From contig NZ_BQHW01000012.1 of NCBI RefSeq assembly GCF_021602025.1, forward strand, positions 62,001 to 126,000: a stretch of 64,000 nt of DNA, read 5' to 3'. The notes under the pieces are model-generated. The model made no database searches, was not told the DNA's origin, and worked only from the letters and a program-made list of their open reading frames with translations. The DNA is from Pseudomonas ceruminis (GTDB lineage Bacteria; Pseudomonadota; Gammaproteobacteria; Pseudomonadales; Pseudomonadaceae). Made by a program: the position numbers and the translations under genes. Below are positions 10,166 through 19,120 of this stretch, piece after piece (position 1 is the first letter of the stretch; the number at the start of each line of letters is the position of its first letter).

Positions 10166-12043
10166 ATGAAACGTCCGACCCTCGCCACCTTGCTCTGCGT
10201 CCCCGCAACAGTCTTCGCCGGCGAAGCCGCCCGCGACGCTGCGTTGAAACTGCCCGATGTACTGATCAGCGCCAACCGCCAGGTCGAGTCGCGCACCGCC
10301 ACCAGCGCCGCCAACACCGTCTTTACCCGCAGCGACATCGACCGCCTGCAACCCACCAGTGTCACCGACCTGCTTGCCCGTGTGCCCGGTGTACAAGTCG
10401 CGCCCACCGGTGGTCGTGGCAGCCTGCCGGGCATCTTCATCCGGGGCACCAAGGCCGCCCAGAGCCTTGTGCTTGTCGATGGCGTGCGTATTGCCAACGC
10501 CACCTCCGGCGACAGTGGCCTGCAGTTTCTCGATGTCGACCAGATCGAGCGCGTCGAAGTGCTGCGAGGCTCGCGATCGGCCATCTATGGCAGCGACGCC
10601 ATCGGCGGGGTCATCCAGATCTTCACCCGCCGAGGCGACAGTCAGGGTGTGCACCCCCGCCTGCGCCTGGCGGCAGGCAGCAATCAGACGTTCCAGCGCA
10701 GCCTGGGGCTTTCTGGCGGTGACGGCGCCACCCGCTTCAACCTTGGCGCCAGCCTCGACGAAACCGCCGGCATCGACTCGACCCGGCCGTCGTTCGCCAG
10801 CGACGCTGACCATGACGCCTACCGCAACCGGTCGTTCAACCTGAGCCTGAGCCACACCTTGGGCGAACGCTTCGAGGCCGGCCTCACCCTGCTCGACAGC
10901 CGCGGCCGCAGCGAATACGACAACCCGTTCGGGCGCTTCGACCTCGCCACGTTCGAAAGCGTTGGGCAAAAGCCCTACACCGATTTCACTGTCAGCAGCC
11001 TCGGCACCTACTTCGACGCCCAGTTCAGCGAACGCTGGCATTCGCGGCTGGAACTGGGCCACAGCGAAAATCGCGATGACAAGCGTGACAAGCTGAGCGA
11101 CGAGCGCTTCGTCTTCAACACCTACCGCGACCAACTCACCTGGCAGAACGACCTGGCACTAACCGACCAGCACAGCCTGCTGATCGGTGGCGACTGGTAT
11201 GAAGACCGTGTCCACGCCAGCACCGACTTCACCGAGGACAGCCGCTGGAACCGCGCCGCGTTCATCCAGCACCGCTTCAGTGGCGAGCAGTTCTCCACCG
11301 AAGTCGGCGTGCGTCGTGACCAGAACCAGCAGTTCGGCGGCCAGACCACCTGGGGTGGCAGCCTGACCGTGCCGCTGAATGCACACAACGATGTACTGCT
11401 GTCCTACAGCGAAGGTTTTCGGGCACCAACCTTCAACGACCTGTACTACCCGCAGTACAGCAACCCAGGCTTGAAACCCGAACACTCCAGGAGCTACGAG
11501 CTGCAGTGGCGTAGCCAGCTCACAGCCGACAGCCGCCTGGAAACCTCGCTGTACCGCACCGACCTGCGCGATGCGATCATCTTCGGCCAGGATTCGATCC
11601 CGGGGAACGTTGCCGCAGCGCGCATCAACGGCCTGGAAATGGCGCTGGACCAGCAGTGGGGCCCATGGCGCAGCCAGCTCGGCCTGGCCTTGACCGACCC
11701 GCGTGATCGCGACAGTGGCCACACCCTCGCCCGTCGCGCCCGGCGTACCTTGAGCCTGGACCTGGACCGCCAGTTCGAGCGCTTCAGTGTGGGGGGCAGT
11801 TGGCAGGCCGTGAGCGGCAGCTACGACGACGAGGCCAATGGCAACCGCCTCGGCGGCTATGGCCTATTGGGCCTGCGTGGCAGTTGGACGGCGAGCGATA
11901 CACTGAAGCTGGAAGTGAAGCTGGATAACCTCTTGGACAAGGCCTACAGCCGGGCGCTGTACCGCTACGACGATGCCAGCCACGGCTACCGCGAAGAGGG
12001 CCGCACGGCGCTGTTCAGCGTTACCTGGACACCGGCACTGTAG
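10166..12043 (+). CDS. btuB: TonB-dependent vitamin B12 receptor
   Basis: Outer-membrane receptor of about 625 residues with a signal peptide (cleavage near VFAGE). The plug has LPDVLISANRQ as a probable TonB box, then GIFIRGTKAAQSLVLVDGVR, IERVEVLRGSRSAIYG and AIGGVIQIFTRRG, the pattern of BtuB. The barrel ends LFSVTWTPAL. The start is the ATG after GGAAG; longer in-frame starts run through the REP element. It converges with and overlaps btuF by 23 bases, supporting a cobalamin role. The 104-base upstream gap is too short for a normal cobalamin riboswitch and I see no B12-box. Confidence 0.82.
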   Translation: MKRPTLATLLCVPATVFAGEAARDAALKLPDVLISANRQVESRTATSAANTVFTRSDIDRLQPTSVTDLLARVPGVQVAPTGGRGSLPGIFIRGTKAAQSLVLVDGVRIANATSGDSGLQFLDVDQIERVEVLRGSRSAIYGSDAIGGVIQIFTRRGDSQGVHPRLRLAAGSNQTFQRSLGLSGGDGATRFNLGASLDETAGIDSTRPSFASDADHDAYRNRSFNLSLSHTLGERFEAGLTLLDSRGRSEYDNPFGRFDLATFESVGQKPYTDFTVSSLGTYFDAQFSERWHSRLELGHSENRDDKRDKLSDERFVFNTYRDQLTWQNDLALTDQHSLLIGGDWYEDRVHASTDFTEDSRWNRAAFIQHRFSGEQFSTEVGVRRDQNQQFGGQTTWGGSLTVPLNAHNDVLLSYSEGFRAPTFNDLYYPQYSNPGLKPEHSRSYELQWRSQLTADSRLETSLYRTDLRDAIIFGQDSIPGNVAAARINGLEMALDQQWGPWRSQLGLALTDPRDRDSGHTLARRARRTLSLDLDRQFERFSVGGSWQAVSGSYDDEANGNRLGGYGLLGLRGSWTASDTLKLEVKLDNLLDKAYSRALYRYDDASHGYREEGRTALFSVTWTPAL

Positions 12044-12833
12044 CCGCCAGCACTGCGCACAGGCGGGCAGTGGCTTCAATCATCTGCCCGCTAGGGCGCT
12101 CCAGGCCCTTGTCTGGCACCACCAGCAAACGGTCCCCCGCCACGGCACTGAGCCCAGGCCATGCCTTCCAGCTTGCCAGCTGCGCCCGATCGCCTGCCAG
12201 GATCACCTGTGGATCGCGCTGCAGCACCGCCTCCACACTTACCTGCGGCGCCGGCTGGTTCAGGTCGGCAAAGATGTTGCGTGCGCCACACACCGCCAAG
12301 GCATCGGTGACCACCTGGTGCCCGCCGAGGGTGTACAACGGCCGGTCCCAGACCTGGTAGAACACCCGTAGCGGCTGCTCGCGCCGATACTGCTGACGCA
12401 ACTGCTGCAGCCGACTGCGCAGGGCCAGTACCTGCTGCCGCCCCCGCTCGGCCCGGCCCACCTGCACCGCAACGGCTTCTATCTGCTCGAGCAATTGCTC
12501 AAGGTCATGGGGTTCGGCGCTGTAGGTCGCGATGCCCAGGCGCTTGAGCTGATCACGCTGGGCCGGTGCCACACCCCCTGGCCAGACCAGCAGCAGGTTT
12601 GGCTTGAGGCTTAGCAAGCGCTCCATGTCCAATTGCCCCTGGCGCCCTACCGACGGCAGGTGGCGCAAGGCCGCCGGCCGCTCGCCGCCGTCGACCACGC
12701 CCACCAGCAGGTCGTCGGCCTGCAGCTCAAGCATGATTTCGCTCATAGAAGGCGCCAGGCTGACCACACGCAACGGTTCGCCAGCCTGGACGGCGCAGGC
12801 CAGCAGGGCCAGCAGGCAAAGCAGGCCGCGCAT
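12021..12833 (-). CDS. btuF: Periplasmic cobalamin-binding protein, BtuF-like
   Basis: A 270-residue class III periplasmic binding protein (PF01497 type) with a signal peptide (AVQAGE). The N-terminus reads LRVVSLAPSMSEIMLEL, the segment LLVWPGGVAP follows, and there is a long linking helix around residues 140-165. Its 3' end overlaps btuB, so the receptor and binding protein form a convergent B12 uptake pair. No BtuC or BtuD is present here. The start overlaps the stop of the upstream membrane-protein gene as TGATG, suggesting coupled translation. Confidence 0.8.
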   Translation of the reverse strand: MRGLLCLLALLACAVQAGEPLRVVSLAPSMSEIMLELQADDLLVGVVDGGERPAALRHLPSVGRQGQLDMERLLSLKPNLLLVWPGGVAPAQRDQLKRLGIATYSAEPHDLEQLLEQIEAVAVQVGRAERGRQQVLALRSRLQQLRQQYRREQPLRVFYQVWDRPLYTLGGHQVVTDALAVCGARNIFADLNQPAPQVSVEAVLQRDPQVILAGDRAQLASWKAWPGLSAVAGDRLLVVPDKGLERPSGQMIEATARLCAVLAATVPVSR

Positions 12834-13252
12834 CACGCCAGTTGACGCGGTATGCGGTAGAGGTAGAGCAGCACCACGGTGGATAACGCCAGGAGGATCT
12901 GCGGCACCGCCTCCAGCCCAACCAGTACCGACAGTGCGGCGACCCAGGCGGGGAAGCAGGCGAACAACATGGCCATGCGCCGGACCTGCGCGAGGGTGAT
13001 CCAGGCGGCAGGCTCTTCGGCAGTGCCCAGCACTTTGGAGGTCGCGATCAAGGCGCGCTTGTACGCGCCGAAGCGCGGCAGGCTGAGGAACATGGTCGCC
13101 GCCCCCGCGATGAACAGTGGCATGGCCAGCACCGGAATCAGTGCATCACCGCCGCCAAAGGCCCAGGCCATCACCGGCAGCGGCACCAGGCCGACCGCCA
13201 GGTACTGCCACCAGGCCAGCGCCAGACGCCGCTTCACCTCGCCCCGGGTCAC
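12833..13252 (-). CDS. Small conserved membrane protein of unknown function
   Basis: A 139-residue protein with four predicted membrane helices, beginning near [51 protein letters not shown] and [15 protein letters not shown] do not recognise a characterised family. The GTG start overlaps the ribA stop (GTGA) and its stop overlaps the btuF start, so it is wedged between riboflavin and B12 genes in one transcript. A GTG five codons later is an alternative start. Confidence 0.7.
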   Translation of the reverse strand: MTRGEVKRRLALAWWQYLAVGLVPLPVMAWAFGGGDALIPVLAMPLFIAGAATMFLSLPRFGAYKRALIATSKVLGTAEEPAAWITLAQVRRMAMLFACFPAWVAALSVLVGLEAVPQILLALSTVVLLYLYRIPRQLA

Positions 13253-13866
13253 GCCTGGGGCACCTCGCCCTGATGTTCGTTGCCCAGCATGTGACCGAGC
13301 TTGCCGGCCTTGGTCGCCAGGTAATAACGATTGTGCGGATTCTGCCCAGTGTGCAGCGGCACGCGCTCGGCGACCTTGATGTTCATGTCGGTCAGCGCCT
13401 TGACCTTGCGTGGGTTGTTGGTCATCAGACGCAGCGCTTTCACGCCCAGGTGCTCGAGCATCGGCAGGCATATGGCGTAGTCACGCTGGTCCGCGGCAAA
13501 GCCCAGGCGCTCGTTGGCCTCGACCGTGTCGGCACCACCGTCCTGCAACTCGTAGGCACGGATCTTGTTCAGCAGGCCGATACCACGGCCTTCCTGGCGC
13601 AGGTACAGCAGCACGCCACGGCCTTCACGGGCGATGGCCTGCAGTGCCGCTTCAAGCTGCGAACCACAGTCGCAACGCTGGCTGAACAAGGCATCGCCAG
13701 TCAGGCACTCGGAATGCAGGCGCCCCAGCACCGGCTCGCCATCGGCGATATCACCCAGGCTGAGCACTACATGCTCACGGCCGGTGGCTTCGTCAAGGAA
13801 GCCATGCATGGTGAAAGTCGCAAAAGGGGTCGGGAGTTTAGAGGCGGCAACAAAGACGACGGGCAC
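13249..13866 (-). CDS. ribA: GTP cyclohydrolase II
   Basis: Converts GTP to 2,5-diamino-6-ribosylamino-4-pyrimidinone 5'-phosphate, the first step of the purine-derived branch of riboflavin synthesis. The 205 residues contain the zinc site [19 protein letters not shown] and the catalytic [16 protein letters not shown], followed by [10 protein letters not shown]. The start is a GTG with CAGGAG nine bases upstream. This is the only complete GCH II in the window, which matters because the second domain of the ribBA product lacks these residues. Confidence 0.95.
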   Translation of the reverse strand: MPVVFVAASKLPTPFATFTMHGFLDEATGREHVVLSLGDIADGEPVLGRLHSECLTGDALFSQRCDCGSQLEAALQAIAREGRGVLLYLRQEGRGIGLLNKIRAYELQDGGADTVEANERLGFAADQRDYAICLPMLEHLGVKALRLMTNNPRKVKALTDMNIKVAERVPLHTGQNPHNRYYLATKAGKLGHMLGNEHQGEVPQA

Positions 13867-13999
13867 GTTGTGCTCCTGGATTAAGTTGGAAATTTCTCGT
13901 GGGCCGATTGTATCAGCAGGTCGGCGCCTGCGCGCTCGCTGAATACCGTGGCTTAAGATCGAAAAGTTCGATGCTTAGGCTGTCTGGACCGGGCCGGGG

Positions 14000-14743
14000 T
14001 CACAGCGGCTTGCTGTCAGTGGTGAAGGGGTACGGCTGCTTCCAGTGCTCGAAGATCGGCTTCAGCTCACCGCTGCGCACCAGCTCGGCCATACGCCTGT
14101 CGAACAGGTCGCGCAGTGCCTTGGCCTGTTCGCTGCGGGAAAACGCCAAGTACAACGGCAGTTCGGCCACGTGGGTACGGCGGAAGCGCTGCGGTTGCGG
14201 GCTCTGCCCGAGCACGTAATCGACCTCGGTTTGCGCGTCGATGTAGAAATCTACGCGGTCATGCTCGAGCATTGGCAGAATGCCTTCGCGGCGCTGGATT
14301 TCACGAAAGTTCTTCGCATTGGGCAGGTAGTTGCTGTAGTCGTAGCCACGCACCCAGGCCAGACGGTACTGGCCGACGGTGGCCAGGGTGGGCACCGGTT
14401 TGCTGGCGAGGCCAAGGGCATAGATGTGATCCATGTCGAAGTGCCAGCGGGGGTAGAGGTTGTCGCCGTTCTCCTCCTTGTAGGAGCCCACCCAGGCATC
14501 CGCCTCGCCACGCTTGACCAGCCCTACCGCACGGCTGTACGGCGCACTCTGGGTCACGACCTTGACCCCGGCAGGCTCGAAGACCTTGCGCAGCACATCC
14601 CAGGCCACCCCAGTGCCATCGGCATTGGTGTAGTCGAACCACACTTCACTGACCAGATGGACCTGCCTGGGCAGACCCTCGGCGGCCATGGCCCAAGGGG
14701 CAAGGCTCAGCATCATTGCCAGCAGCACAGTCCTTATGGCCAT
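14000..14743 (-). CDS. Periplasmic solute-binding protein, amino-acid type (orphan)
   Basis: About 247 residues with a signal peptide (cleavage near AMAAEG) and the SBP_bac_3 fold: EVWFDYTNADGTGVAWDVL, GEADAWVGSYKEE and FYIDAQTEVDYVLG. No permease or ATPase gene is adjacent, so it is an orphan binding protein or sensor. It begins 17 bases after pgpA on the same strand with a good GGGAG site. The ligand cannot be read from the sequence. Confidence 0.75.
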   Translation of the reverse strand: MAIRTVLLAMMLSLAPWAMAAEGLPRQVHLVSEVWFDYTNADGTGVAWDVLRKVFEPAGVKVVTQSAPYSRAVGLVKRGEADAWVGSYKEENGDNLYPRWHFDMDHIYALGLASKPVPTLATVGQYRLAWVRGYDYSNYLPNAKNFREIQRREGILPMLEHDRVDFYIDAQTEVDYVLGQSPQPQRFRRTHVAELPLYLAFSRSEQAKALRDLFDRRMAELVRSGELKPIFEHWKQPYPFTTDSKPL

Positions 14744-14759
14744 CAAAGCGCTCCCTGTT

Positions 14760-15263
14760 TCAGCCAACCACCCATACCAGAACCTGCATGCCCAGCCAGG
14801 CGAACACGCCTGCCAGGATATCGTCGAGCATGATGCCGACCCCGCCGTGCACGTGGCGGTCGATCCAGCGAATCGGCCACGGCTTGAGGATGTCGAAGAA
14901 GCGGAACATCAGGAACCCCGCCAGGATCCACTGCCACCCGTCCGGCACCAGCCACAGGGTGATCCACATGCCGACCATCTCGTCCCAGACAATGCCTTCA
15001 TGGTCATGCACACGCAAGTCATCGGCCACTTTGCCGCACAACCAGAAGCCGAACAGCATGGTTATGCCCAACAGCAGCCAGTAGCCCCAGTCGGGCAACA
15101 TCTGCCACAGCGGGATGAACGGGATCGCCACCAACGAACCCCACGTACCGGGGGCCTTGGGTAGGGTGCCAGAGCCGAAGCCGAAGGCGATGAAGTGCCA
15201 CGGATTGCGCCAGACCGAAGGCGGAACGAACTCCGCAGGCACCTGTTTGGGGTGGTCGGTCAC
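14760..15263 (-). CDS. pgpA: Phosphatidylglycerophosphatase A
   Basis: Inner-membrane phosphatase of 167 residues that dephosphorylates phosphatidylglycerol phosphate. The N-terminus FGFGSGTLPKAPGTWGSL and the DEMVGMWITL and DDILAGVFAW segments are PgpA signatures. Several hydrophobic helices follow. It overlaps thiL by four bases (ATGA), the conserved thiL-pgpA pair downstream of nusB. Confidence 0.93.
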   Translation of the reverse strand: MTDHPKQVPAEFVPPSVWRNPWHFIAFGFGSGTLPKAPGTWGSLVAIPFIPLWQMLPDWGYWLLLGITMLFGFWLCGKVADDLRVHDHEGIVWDEMVGMWITLWLVPDGWQWILAGFLMFRFFDILKPWPIRWIDRHVHGGVGIMLDDILAGVFAWLGMQVLVWVVG

Positions 15264-16219
15264 GGTGTCTCCCTAAAGTGTTGATAACCCCGCTGTACGG
15301 GGGTGATGTCCTGGCCCTGGGGGTCAAGCAGGGTCACCCCCTGCCCTTCGAGCACACAACCGATGACATGCACATCGGCGTTAGCCAGGGTTGAAAGCGC
15401 CTCGGGCGGCAGGGTAAAGACCAGCACGTAATCATCGCCACCGGTGAGCGCCGCCTGCAGTGCCGCGTCCAGCCCGAGGAAAGCCACTAGCGCAGGAGAC
15501 ACTGGCACCTGCGCCAGGTTCACCTGCAGCGCGACACCGGACCGTTTGGCGATATGCCCGCAGTCAGCGAGCAGGCCATCGGAGATGTCCATCGCGGCCG
15601 TGGCCCGGCCACGCAGGCGTTGGCCAAGGGCGAGCTGTGGCATCGGCGACCAGTAGTGGGCCAGGAGCGGCTCGGCCTGCTCGGCGGGCGCGTTGCGCTC
15701 CCCCAATACCAGGGGCAACGCACCCGCCGCCTTGCCCAGATCGCCCCCGACACACAACAGGTCCCCAGGCCTGGCACCGCTGCGGCGCAAGGCCTGGCCG
15801 GCCGGCACGCTGCCGAACACAGTGACGGTGAGGCTCAGCGGGCCACGGGTCGTGTCACCGCCGATAAGGCTCATGCGGCATCGCTGAGCCATGTGGCTGA
15901 GGCCGTCAGCGAAAGCCTTGAGCCAGTCAGCGCCGACATCGGGGAGGGTCAGGGCGAGGGTGAAACCGATGGCCTGGGCGCCCATGGCTGCCAGGTCGCT
16001 GGCCGCCACGGCCAACGCACGCTGGCCAAGCAGGTACGGGTCGCAGACCGCCGGGAAGTGCACGCCAACGACCAGGGTGTCGGTAGACACCGCCAACTGC
16101 TCGCCAGCAGGCAGGTCCAGCAGCGCGCAGTCGTCACCGATCCCCAGGGCCACGCCTTCACCGCTCTGCGCACAGGGCGCGGCGGCGAAGTAATGGTTGA
16201 TCAGCTCGAACTCACCCAT
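15260..16219 (-). CDS. thiL: Thiamine-monophosphate kinase
   Basis: Phosphorylates thiamine monophosphate to the active diphosphate. The 319 residues show GIGDDCALLDLPAGEQLAVSTDTLVVGVHF, SDLAAMGAQ, GGDTTRGPLSLTVTVFG, and MDISDGLLADCGHI, all ThiL hallmarks within the AIR-synthase-like fold. It sits between nusB and pgpA in the order widespread in gamma-proteobacteria. Confidence 0.94.
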   Translation of the reverse strand: MGEFELINHYFAAAPCAQSGEGVALGIGDDCALLDLPAGEQLAVSTDTLVVGVHFPAVCDPYLLGQRALAVAASDLAAMGAQAIGFTLALTLPDVGADWLKAFADGLSHMAQRCRMSLIGGDTTRGPLSLTVTVFGSVPAGQALRRSGARPGDLLCVGGDLGKAAGALPLVLGERNAPAEQAEPLLAHYWSPMPQLALGQRLRGRATAAMDISDGLLADCGHIAKRSGVALQVNLAQVPVSPALVAFLGLDAALQAALTGGDDYVLVFTLPPEALSTLANADVHVIGCVLEGQGVTLLDPQGQDITPVQRGYQHFRETP

Positions 16220-16237
16220 GGCTCGGAAGCGCCAGGA

Positions 16238-16738
16238 TCAGCGCTTGTTCGCCTTGACTTCTGCTTCGCGCAGCGACGGTGCGAGCTTGTCCAGCACGCC
16301 GTTGACGAACTTGTGGCCGTCAGTGGCGCCAAAGACCTTGGCCAGTTCGACGCCTTCGTTGATCACTACGCGGTACGGTACGTCGACGCGCTTGATGAAC
16401 TCCCAGGTGGACAGGCGCAGCACGGCCAGTTCGACCGGGTCGAGCTCTTCCAGGGCGATGTCCATGCACGGCTTGAGCGCGTTGTCGATGTCCGCCTTGA
16501 TTGCCGGGACCCCATGCAGGATCTCGCGGAAATAGGCACCGTCGACATCGGTAAAATCGTTATCGACCCGAAATTGCGCTTCGATCTCGTTCAGCGAATG
16601 CTGAGCCATGTGCCATTGATACAGGGCCTGGGTCGCGAGCTTGCGGGCTTCGCGGCGCTTGGCGCTCTTCGATGGCTTGCCGGCATCCGCAGGTTTTGGA
16701 TCGCGCGGGTTGAAACGATCGCTTTCGTCGCTAATCAC
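16238..16738 (-). CDS. nusB: Transcription antitermination factor NusB
   Basis: A 166-residue all-helical RNA-binding protein that acts with NusE on boxA of rRNA operons. Characteristic segments are [39 protein letters not shown] and [20 protein letters not shown]. Its start overlaps the ribH stop by four bases, the conserved ribH-nusB coupling. Confidence 0.95.
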   Translation of the reverse strand: MISDESDRFNPRDPKPADAGKPSKSAKRREARKLATQALYQWHMAQHSLNEIEAQFRVDNDFTDVDGAYFREILHGVPAIKADIDNALKPCMDIALEELDPVELAVLRLSTWEFIKRVDVPYRVVINEGVELAKVFGATDGHKFVNGVLDKLAPSLREAEVKANKR

Positions 16739-17211
16739 TTGGCCTCCAACTGCGCCAGCAGGCTGACCATTTCCAGTGCGGACAGGGCAGCTTCAGCACC
16801 TTTGTTACCGGCCTTGGTGCCGGAACGCTCGATGGCTTGCTCGATGGAATCGACGGTCAGGACGCCAAAGGCAACCGGAACACCGAACTCCATGGACACC
16901 TGGGCCAGGCCCTTGGTGCATTCGCCCGCCACGTACTCGAAGTGCGGGGTACCGCCACGGATCACTGCGCCCAGGGCGATGATCGCGTCATATTCGCCTT
17001 GCTGGGCAACCTTCTGGGCCACCAGCGGGATTTCGAACGCACCCGGGGCACGGATGATGGTGATGTCGCTTTCGCTGACACCGTGGCGTACCAGGGCATC
17101 AACGGCACCGCTTACCAGGCTTTCGACGACGAAGCTGTTGAAGCGGCCAACCACCAAAGCATAGCGACCTTTGGGGGCGATGAAGGTACCTTCGATGGTC
17201 TTCAGGGTCAT
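16735..17211 (-). CDS. ribH: 6,7-dimethyl-8-ribityllumazine synthase
   Basis: Joins the pyrimidine and four-carbon branches to give the lumazine precursor of riboflavin. The 158 residues include [52 protein letters not shown] and the product-stabilising [14 protein letters not shown]. The start is placed at MTLKTIEG; the 30 residues before it do not resemble the family. It lies downstream of the ribBA gene and overlaps nusB. Confidence 0.95.
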   Translation of the reverse strand: MTLKTIEGTFIAPKGRYALVVGRFNSFVVESLVSGAVDALVRHGVSESDITIIRAPGAFEIPLVAQKVAQQGEYDAIIALGAVIRGGTPHFEYVAGECTKGLAQVSMEFGVPVAFGVLTVDSIEQAIERSGTKAGNKGAEAALSALEMVSLLAQLEAK

Positions 17212-17302
17212 TCCGATGTTCTCATCTTCAAGAGCGAGGCCGCGCACTGGCGGCCTCGGGAGGGTTTGGACTCGAGCGTGAGGGCGCAAGCGCCGCCTCA
17301 AG

Positions 17303-18394
17303 TCACTCGGAGGGCACGTATTCTACAACTTCCAGATCGAATCCGGATATCGCATTGAACTTCATCGGCGAACTCATCAGGCGCATCTTGCGCACGCCGA
17401 GGTCACGCAGGATCTGCGAACCGGCACCCACGGTGCTGTAGGTGGTAGGGACCTTGGTCGGTGCATCGCCGGCGCTTTCGCGGATATGCGCCAGCAGCAC
17501 ATCGCCGTCCAGCGGATGGCCCAGCAGCAAGACCACGCCGCTGCCAGCATCGGCCACGGCGCTCATCGCGTTGCGCAGGCTCCAGCGGCCCGGCTGCTTG
17601 ACCATCAGCAGGTCGCGCAGCGGGTCCATGTTGTGCACCCGTACCAGGGTAGGCTCTTCGGCGCAGATCTTGCCCAGGGTCAGGGCCATGTGCACATCGC
17701 CTTCCACCGCATCGCGGTAGGTGACCAGGTTGAACTGGCCCAGCTCGCTGTCCAGCGGCTGTTCGGAGACCCGCTGCACGGTACGCTCATGAATCATGCG
17801 GTAGTGGATCAGGTCGGCGATGGTGCCAATTTTCAGGCCGTGTTCGGCAGCGAACACTTCCAGCTCGGCGCGCCGCGACATGGTGCCGTCGTCGTTCATC
17901 ACTTCGCAGATCACGCCGCTGGGTTCGAAGCCGGCCATGCGGGCCAGGTCACACGCCGCCTCGGTGTGGCCGGCGCGGGCCAGGGTGCCGCCAGGCTGAG
18001 CCATCAGGGGGAAGATGTGGCCCGGGCTGACGATGTCCTCGGCCTTGGCGTCCTTGGCAGCGGCAGCCTGCACGGTACGTGCACGGTCGGCAGCGGAAAT
18101 GCCGGTAGTAACGCCTTCGGCGGCTTCGATCGACACGGTGAACTTGGTGCCGAAGCCCGAACCGTTGCGCGGTGCCATCAGGGGCAACTTGAGCGTTTCG
18201 CAGCGCTCGCGGGTCATCGGCATGCAGATCAAGCCGCGGGCGTGCTTGGCCATGAAGTTGATGTGCTCGGGCAGGCAGCACTCGGCCGCCATGATGATAT
18301 CGCCTTCGTTTTCGCGGTCTTCGTCATCCATCAGGATGACCATTTTGCCCTGGCGGATGTCTTCGACCAGTTCTTCGATGCTGTTGAGCGCCAC
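17303..18394 (-). CDS. ribBA: RibBA-type protein: DHBP synthase fused to a degenerate GTP cyclohydrolase II domain
   Basis: The product has 363 residues. The N-terminal ~205 form a complete DHBP synthase ([51 protein letters not shown]). The C-terminal ~150 resemble GTP cyclohydrolase II in outline but lack the zinc-binding Cys triad, and RQEGRGIGL is replaced by [11 protein letters not shown]. It is therefore best read as a RibBX-type variant with one active domain, and the separate ribA at 13249-13866 must supply GCH II activity. The start is GTG 18394 after AAGGGGG. The second domain may be regulatory or structural. Confidence 0.92.
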   Translation of the reverse strand: MALNSIEELVEDIRQGKMVILMDDEDRENEGDIIMAAECCLPEHINFMAKHARGLICMPMTRERCETLKLPLMAPRNGSGFGTKFTVSIEAAEGVTTGISAADRARTVQAAAAKDAKAEDIVSPGHIFPLMAQPGGTLARAGHTEAACDLARMAGFEPSGVICEVMNDDGTMSRRAELEVFAAEHGLKIGTIADLIHYRMIHERTVQRVSEQPLDSELGQFNLVTYRDAVEGDVHMALTLGKICAEEPTLVRVHNMDPLRDLLMVKQPGRWSLRNAMSAVADAGSGVVLLLGHPLDGDVLLAHIRESAGDAPTKVPTTYSTVGAGSQILRDLGVRKMRLMSSPMKFNAISGFDLEVVEYVPSE

Positions 18395-18412
18395 GCGGCA
18401 CCCCCTTCTCAA

Positions 18413-19078
18413 TCAGGATTTCAAGAAGCCGTTGGCGGCCAGGAAGCTTTCGGTAATGCCACTGCCCTTGCTCGGTTCGGCAGCCTTGTCGCCCAGCAGC
18501 AAGCGCTCCAGGTAACGGGCCAGCAGGTCGACCTCAAGGTTCACCCGACGCCCTGCGCGGTAGTCGGCCATGATGGTTTCGGACAGGGTGTGCGGGACAA
18601 TGGTCAGCTCGAATTCGGCGCCATTGACCTCATTGACCGTCAGGCTGGTGCCGTCGACGGTGATCGAACCCTTGTGGGCGATGTACTTGGCCAGCTCCTT
18701 GGGTGCGCGCACGCGGAACTGGATGGCGCGGGCGTTATCGCTGCGCGAGATGATTTCACCAACACCGTCGACGTGGCCGCTGACCAGATGGCCGCCCAGG
18801 CGGGTGGTCGGGGTCAGGGCCTTTTCCAGGTTGACCTTGCTGCCGCTCTTGAGGTCGATGAAGGCGGTGCGCTTGAGGGTTTCGACGCTGACGTCAGCCC
18901 AGAAGCCATCGCCAGGCAGCTCGACGGCAGTCAGGCATACGCCGTTGACGGCAATGCTGTCGCCCAGCTTGACGTCACCGAGGTCGAGCTTGCCGGTCTC
19001 GACGTAGACGCGCACGTCCCCGCCCTTGGGCGTCAGGCTGCGGATGGTGCCGATGGATTCGATGATGCCGGTGAACAT
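18413..19078 (-). CDS. ribC: Riboflavin synthase alpha chain
   Basis: Dismutates two lumazines to riboflavin. The 221 residues contain the expected internal repeat: MFTGIIESIG with GDSIAVNGVCLTAVEL in the first half, and LGGHLVSGHVDGVGEI with GSITVDGTSLTVNEV in the second. It stands between ribD and ribBA on the same strand. It is also called ribE in some Pseudomonas annotations. Confidence 0.95.
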   Translation of the reverse strand: MFTGIIESIGTIRSLTPKGGDVRVYVETGKLDLGDVKLGDSIAVNGVCLTAVELPGDGFWADVSVETLKRTAFIDLKSGSKVNLEKALTPTTRLGGHLVSGHVDGVGEIISRSDNARAIQFRVRAPKELAKYIAHKGSITVDGTSLTVNEVNGAEFELTIVPHTLSETIMADYRAGRRVNLEVDLLARYLERLLLGDKAAEPSKGSGITESFLAANGFLKS

Positions 19079-19120
19079 GGGGTCTTCCTCAAAAACGGAT
19101 TGCGCGGGGCAAGCTCGGCA

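Noticed and set aside
15554-17164. Long plus-strand frame across thiL, nusB and ribH
   Set aside because: It spans three recognised minus-strand genes, which no real gene would do.
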